Shown in pieces: positions 61,931 through 64,000 of a stretch of DNA of 64,000 nt. The DNA lies in NCBI GenBank assembly GCA_034669505.1, contig JAXDNJ010000059.1, positions 62,001 to 126,000 of the forward strand. Direction: 5' to 3'. The stretch is from JAFASC01 sp034669505. GTDB lineage: Bacteria; Pseudomonadota; Alphaproteobacteria; Rhizobiales; Beijerinckiaceae. Within the stretch, counting starts at the first letter, position 1. Each line of letters starts with the position of its first letter. The position numbers and the translations under genes are program-made. A model generated the notes under the pieces. It was not told the DNA's origin, did no database searches, and saw only the letters and a program-made list of their open reading frames with translations.

Positions 61931-63349
61931 TTATGCGAGCCCAAACCAGATGGTGGCGATGGAGAGGAACGAGGCATAGCCGACGACATCGGTGACCGTG
62001 GTCACGAACGCGCCGGAGGACACGGCGGGGTCGACCTTGAGCCGGTCGAGGAGAAGCGGGATCAGGATGCCGCCAAGGGCCCCGGCGATCAGGTTGGTCA
62101 GCATGGCGAGCGCAATGACGATTCCGATGCCCGGCGTGTGGAACCAGGCCGCCGAGATGATCCCGGTGATGAGCCCGAACGCGGCGCCGTTGATTGCGCC
62201 GACCATGAGCTCACGCCCGATGATCCACAGCGCGTTGGCGCGCGACAGGTCGCGCGTCGCGAGCGCACGTACCGCCACCGTCATGGTCTGTGTCGCCGCA
62301 TTGCCGCCTTGGCTGGCGACGATCGGGGCGAGGACGGCGAGGGCCACCATCTTCTGCAGCTGGCCTTCGAACAGGCCGAGCACGGAGGAGGCGATGAAGG
62401 CGGTGGCGAGGTTGACGAGCAGCCAGAGAAAGCGGCTGCGGGTGATCCACCACACCGGATCGGACAATTCCTCGCGACGGCTGACACCGCCGAGGGCGCG
62501 CAAATCTTCTTCGGCTTCTTCCTGTATGACGTCGACGATGTCGTCGATGGTGATGACGCCGACGAGCCGCTCGGCTTCGTCGACAACCGGCACCGAAATG
62601 AGGTTGTAGCGCTCGAAGAGCCGGGCAACCTCCTCGCGGTCCTCCATCACGTTCACCCGGCGGCGGTCGGCCTGCATAATCTCCTCAAGCCGCGCCGCGC
62701 GCTGCGACCGCGCCAATCTGTCGAGGAAGACCGTGCCGAGAAAGCGGTGGCCGGGATCGACCACGAACACCTCGAAAAAGGATTCGGGCAGCGTCTCGGG
62801 ATCGGCCTCGCGCATGTAGTCGATCGCCTGGCCGACGTTCCAGAAAGCCGGCGCGGCGATGAGCGTCGTCTGCATCAGCCGGCCGGCGGAATTTTCGGGG
62901 TAATCAAGCGAGCGGCGCAGCGCCGTGCGCTCGACAAGCGGCAGCGCCTCCAGGACTTCGGCACGGTCTTCCGGATCGAGGTCTTCGAGGATTGCGACGG
63001 CGTCATCGCTTTCGAGGTCGCGAACGCCTTCGGCGATTTCCTCGTTGGTAATTTCTTCGAGAATTCCTTCGCGGACCGTATCGTCGACTTCGGTCAGCGC
63101 GCTGAAGTCGAAGGCGTCGCCTAGAAGCTCGATGAGCCGCGGGCGATCGTCGGCATCGAGCGCTTCGATGAGCGCGCCCATGTCGGCTTCGTGCAGATCG
63201 CCGGCGAGGCCGCGCACCTCATCCGCGTCGGTGGCTTGAATCGCGGCGGTGACACGCTCGACGAATTCGTCGCGGAGCCGCCCTTCCTCGTCGCGCAGGG
63301 CATCTTCGGGCGGCTTCTCGGCGACGGGATGGTCTGCGGTTTCCGGCAT
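61931..63349 (-). CDS. mgtE: Magnesium transporter MgtE
   Basis: A 472-residue Mg2+-gated channel of the inner membrane. The acidic cytosolic N domain (about 30-150, many Asp/Glu) and tandem CBS domains (about 150-280) form the Mg2+ sensor. Five helices follow from about 310, with ASQGGNAATQTM and VDPAVSSGAFVTTVTDVVGY, the family's pore region. The plug-like linker VWWITRSRFLWLLVNL precedes helix 1. Opens when internal Mg2+ is low. Its gene is followed by the GH25 lipoprotein gene. Confidence 0.95.
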   Translation of the reverse strand: MPETADHPVAEKPPEDALRDEEGRLRDEFVERVTAAIQATDADEVRGLAGDLHEADMGALIEALDADDRPRLIELLGDAFDFSALTEVDDTVREGILEEITNEEIAEGVRDLESDDAVAILEDLDPEDRAEVLEALPLVERTALRRSLDYPENSAGRLMQTTLIAAPAFWNVGQAIDYMREADPETLPESFFEVFVVDPGHRFLGTVFLDRLARSQRAARLEEIMQADRRRVNVMEDREEVARLFERYNLISVPVVDEAERLVGVITIDDIVDVIQEEAEEDLRALGGVSRREELSDPVWWITRSRFLWLLVNLATAFIASSVLGLFEGQLQKMVALAVLAPIVASQGGNAATQTMTVAVRALATRDLSRANALWIIGRELMVGAINGAAFGLITGIISAAWFHTPGIGIVIALAMLTNLIAGALGGILIPLLLDRLKVDPAVSSGAFVTTVTDVVGYASFLSIATIWFGLA

Positions 63350-63479
63350 GATCCCGTCCGCTCAAGTGCAGGATGCGACTTCGGCGGGTTCTTAAGCGGG
63401 CGGGGAGGGGAAGGCAAACATGTGATCCCTGCCGTCGAGGCTCAGCGCAGCGGGCTCTAGCCGATCATCCCGGCCCGGA

Positions 63480-63884
63480 TCACTCCGCTGCCCAGGGGAT
63501 CGTTCCCTTCTTCCATTTACCCGAAATTTTGTCGGTCTTCTCGAGCAGGCTGTCGATCAGGCTGATCGGCTTCCTCTCCGGGTTCTTCGAACAAAAATCA
63601 TAGATCATCGGCAGCAGAGTTTTGTCGTCGAATTTGGAGAGGTCGATGTAATTGCTGTCCGATTCAAGGGTCGTGATATTCGCCGCGCTCATATAACCCT
63701 GGGCCCAGTAGAAGATCAGGAAATTCGCCGTGTTGTTGAGACCTTCATCGGGTTTCATGTCGGTGGCGAGCTTGCCGCAATTGGCGACGCCGATGCCGGC
63801 GGTCGCGAGCGGGTCGGCGCTGGCGACGCCGGCGAAAGCCCAGGCGAAAAGCACAATGGTCGATAGGGCAGCACGCACTCGCAT
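63480..63884 (-). CDS. Small secreted protein of unknown function
   Basis: A 134-residue protein with a signal peptide (MRVRAALSTIVLFAWAFAGVASA, cut before DPLA) and a helical mature domain with two cysteines (NCGKLA and YDFCSKNPERK). The pattern of an early CGK, a central YWAQGYMSAANI and a late FC-x-x-NP resembles small periplasmic proteins of the HdeA- or Rap1a-like kind, but I cannot assign a family. It ends 130 bp from mgtE. The remaining 116 bp of the window show no gene. Confidence 0.7.
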   Translation of the reverse strand: MRVRAALSTIVLFAWAFAGVASADPLATAGIGVANCGKLATDMKPDEGLNNTANFLIFYWAQGYMSAANITTLESDSNYIDLSKFDDKTLLPMIYDFCSKNPERKPISLIDSLLEKTDKISGKWKKGTIPWAAE

Positions 63885-64000
63885 TATGGGCTCCGATCGG
63901 AAAGGATGCGACCTGCGACGCCTGTCGGACGTGCGCGTCTTTCGGCCGCACGCATCCTAGCAATCCCCTCGGCACCGGCACAACAGATTCCGGGCGCGCT

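Overview
The window is a GC-rich stretch of an alphaproteobacterial chromosome, most likely from the order Hyphomicrobiales (Rhizobiales). Three blocks carry gene orders typical of that order: infA-maf-yacG; rpoZ-rsh-pdxJ-acpS-lepB-rnc-era-recO followed by parC; and psd-pssA. A palindromic intergenic repeat of the kind common in Bradyrhizobium- and Beijerinckia-like genomes lies after parC. I cannot name the genus. No rRNA, tRNA, CRISPR array, insertion sequence or prophage was seen.

Layout. 0.25-5.8 kb: glycerol catabolism (glpK, then sufA-glpD), interrupted by two small secreted proteins, a lower-GC membrane protein and what look like decayed TetR-regulator fragments. 6-11 kb: an orphan hybrid histidine kinase, the NAD(P)H-hydrate repair enzyme and a DHA2-type drug exporter. 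11-19 kb: guaB, a GNAT acetyltransferase, citramalate synthase, a LOG-type phosphoribohydrolase, a LysM protein and an Atm1-type ABC exporter. 19-22 kb: a Tat-exported berberine-bridge-type flavoenzyme divergent from a fosmidomycin-resistance-like exporter. 22-26 kb: phosphatidylethanolamine synthesis (psd-pssA), infA-maf-yacG and a glutathione transferase. 26-31 kb: a GH15 glucoamylase/trehalase, pcm, a soluble globin-coupled chemoreceptor and an aldose epimerase. 31-35.5 kb: folD, a Crp-type regulator and a polyamine-type ABC importer that lacks a binding protein. 35.5-38.9 kb: AsmA, a type-5-like uracil-DNA glycosylase with no normal start codon, and a NYN-domain nuclease.

38.9-46.4 kb is the rpoZ / (p)ppGpp synthetase / pdxJ / acpS / lepB / rnc / era / recO cluster, tightly packed with several ATGA overlaps. 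46-52.4 kb: two secreted hypothetical proteins, parC, the palindromic repeat, a RelB-YafQ toxin-antitoxin pair, and a SnoaL-like secreted protein divergent from a LysR regulator. 52.5-64 kb: a Spy-like periplasmic protein, an ammonium transporter, an M19 dipeptidase-pccA operon, a VOC protein, an orphan HigA-like regulator, panE, a PaaI-type thioesterase, a lower-GC membrane gene broken by one frameshift, a GH25 lipoprotein, MgtE and a small secreted protein.

The most unusual points are: (1) the glycosylase frame needed for its Fe-S cysteines opens only at a CTG that overlaps the upstream stop as CTGA; (2) a multi-hairpin block between the NYN nuclease and rpoZ; (3) hairpins that appear to cover the ribosome-binding sites of rsh and amtB; (4) TetR C-terminal remnants on both sides of a secreted-protein pair; (5) the broken low-GC membrane gene near 60 kb.
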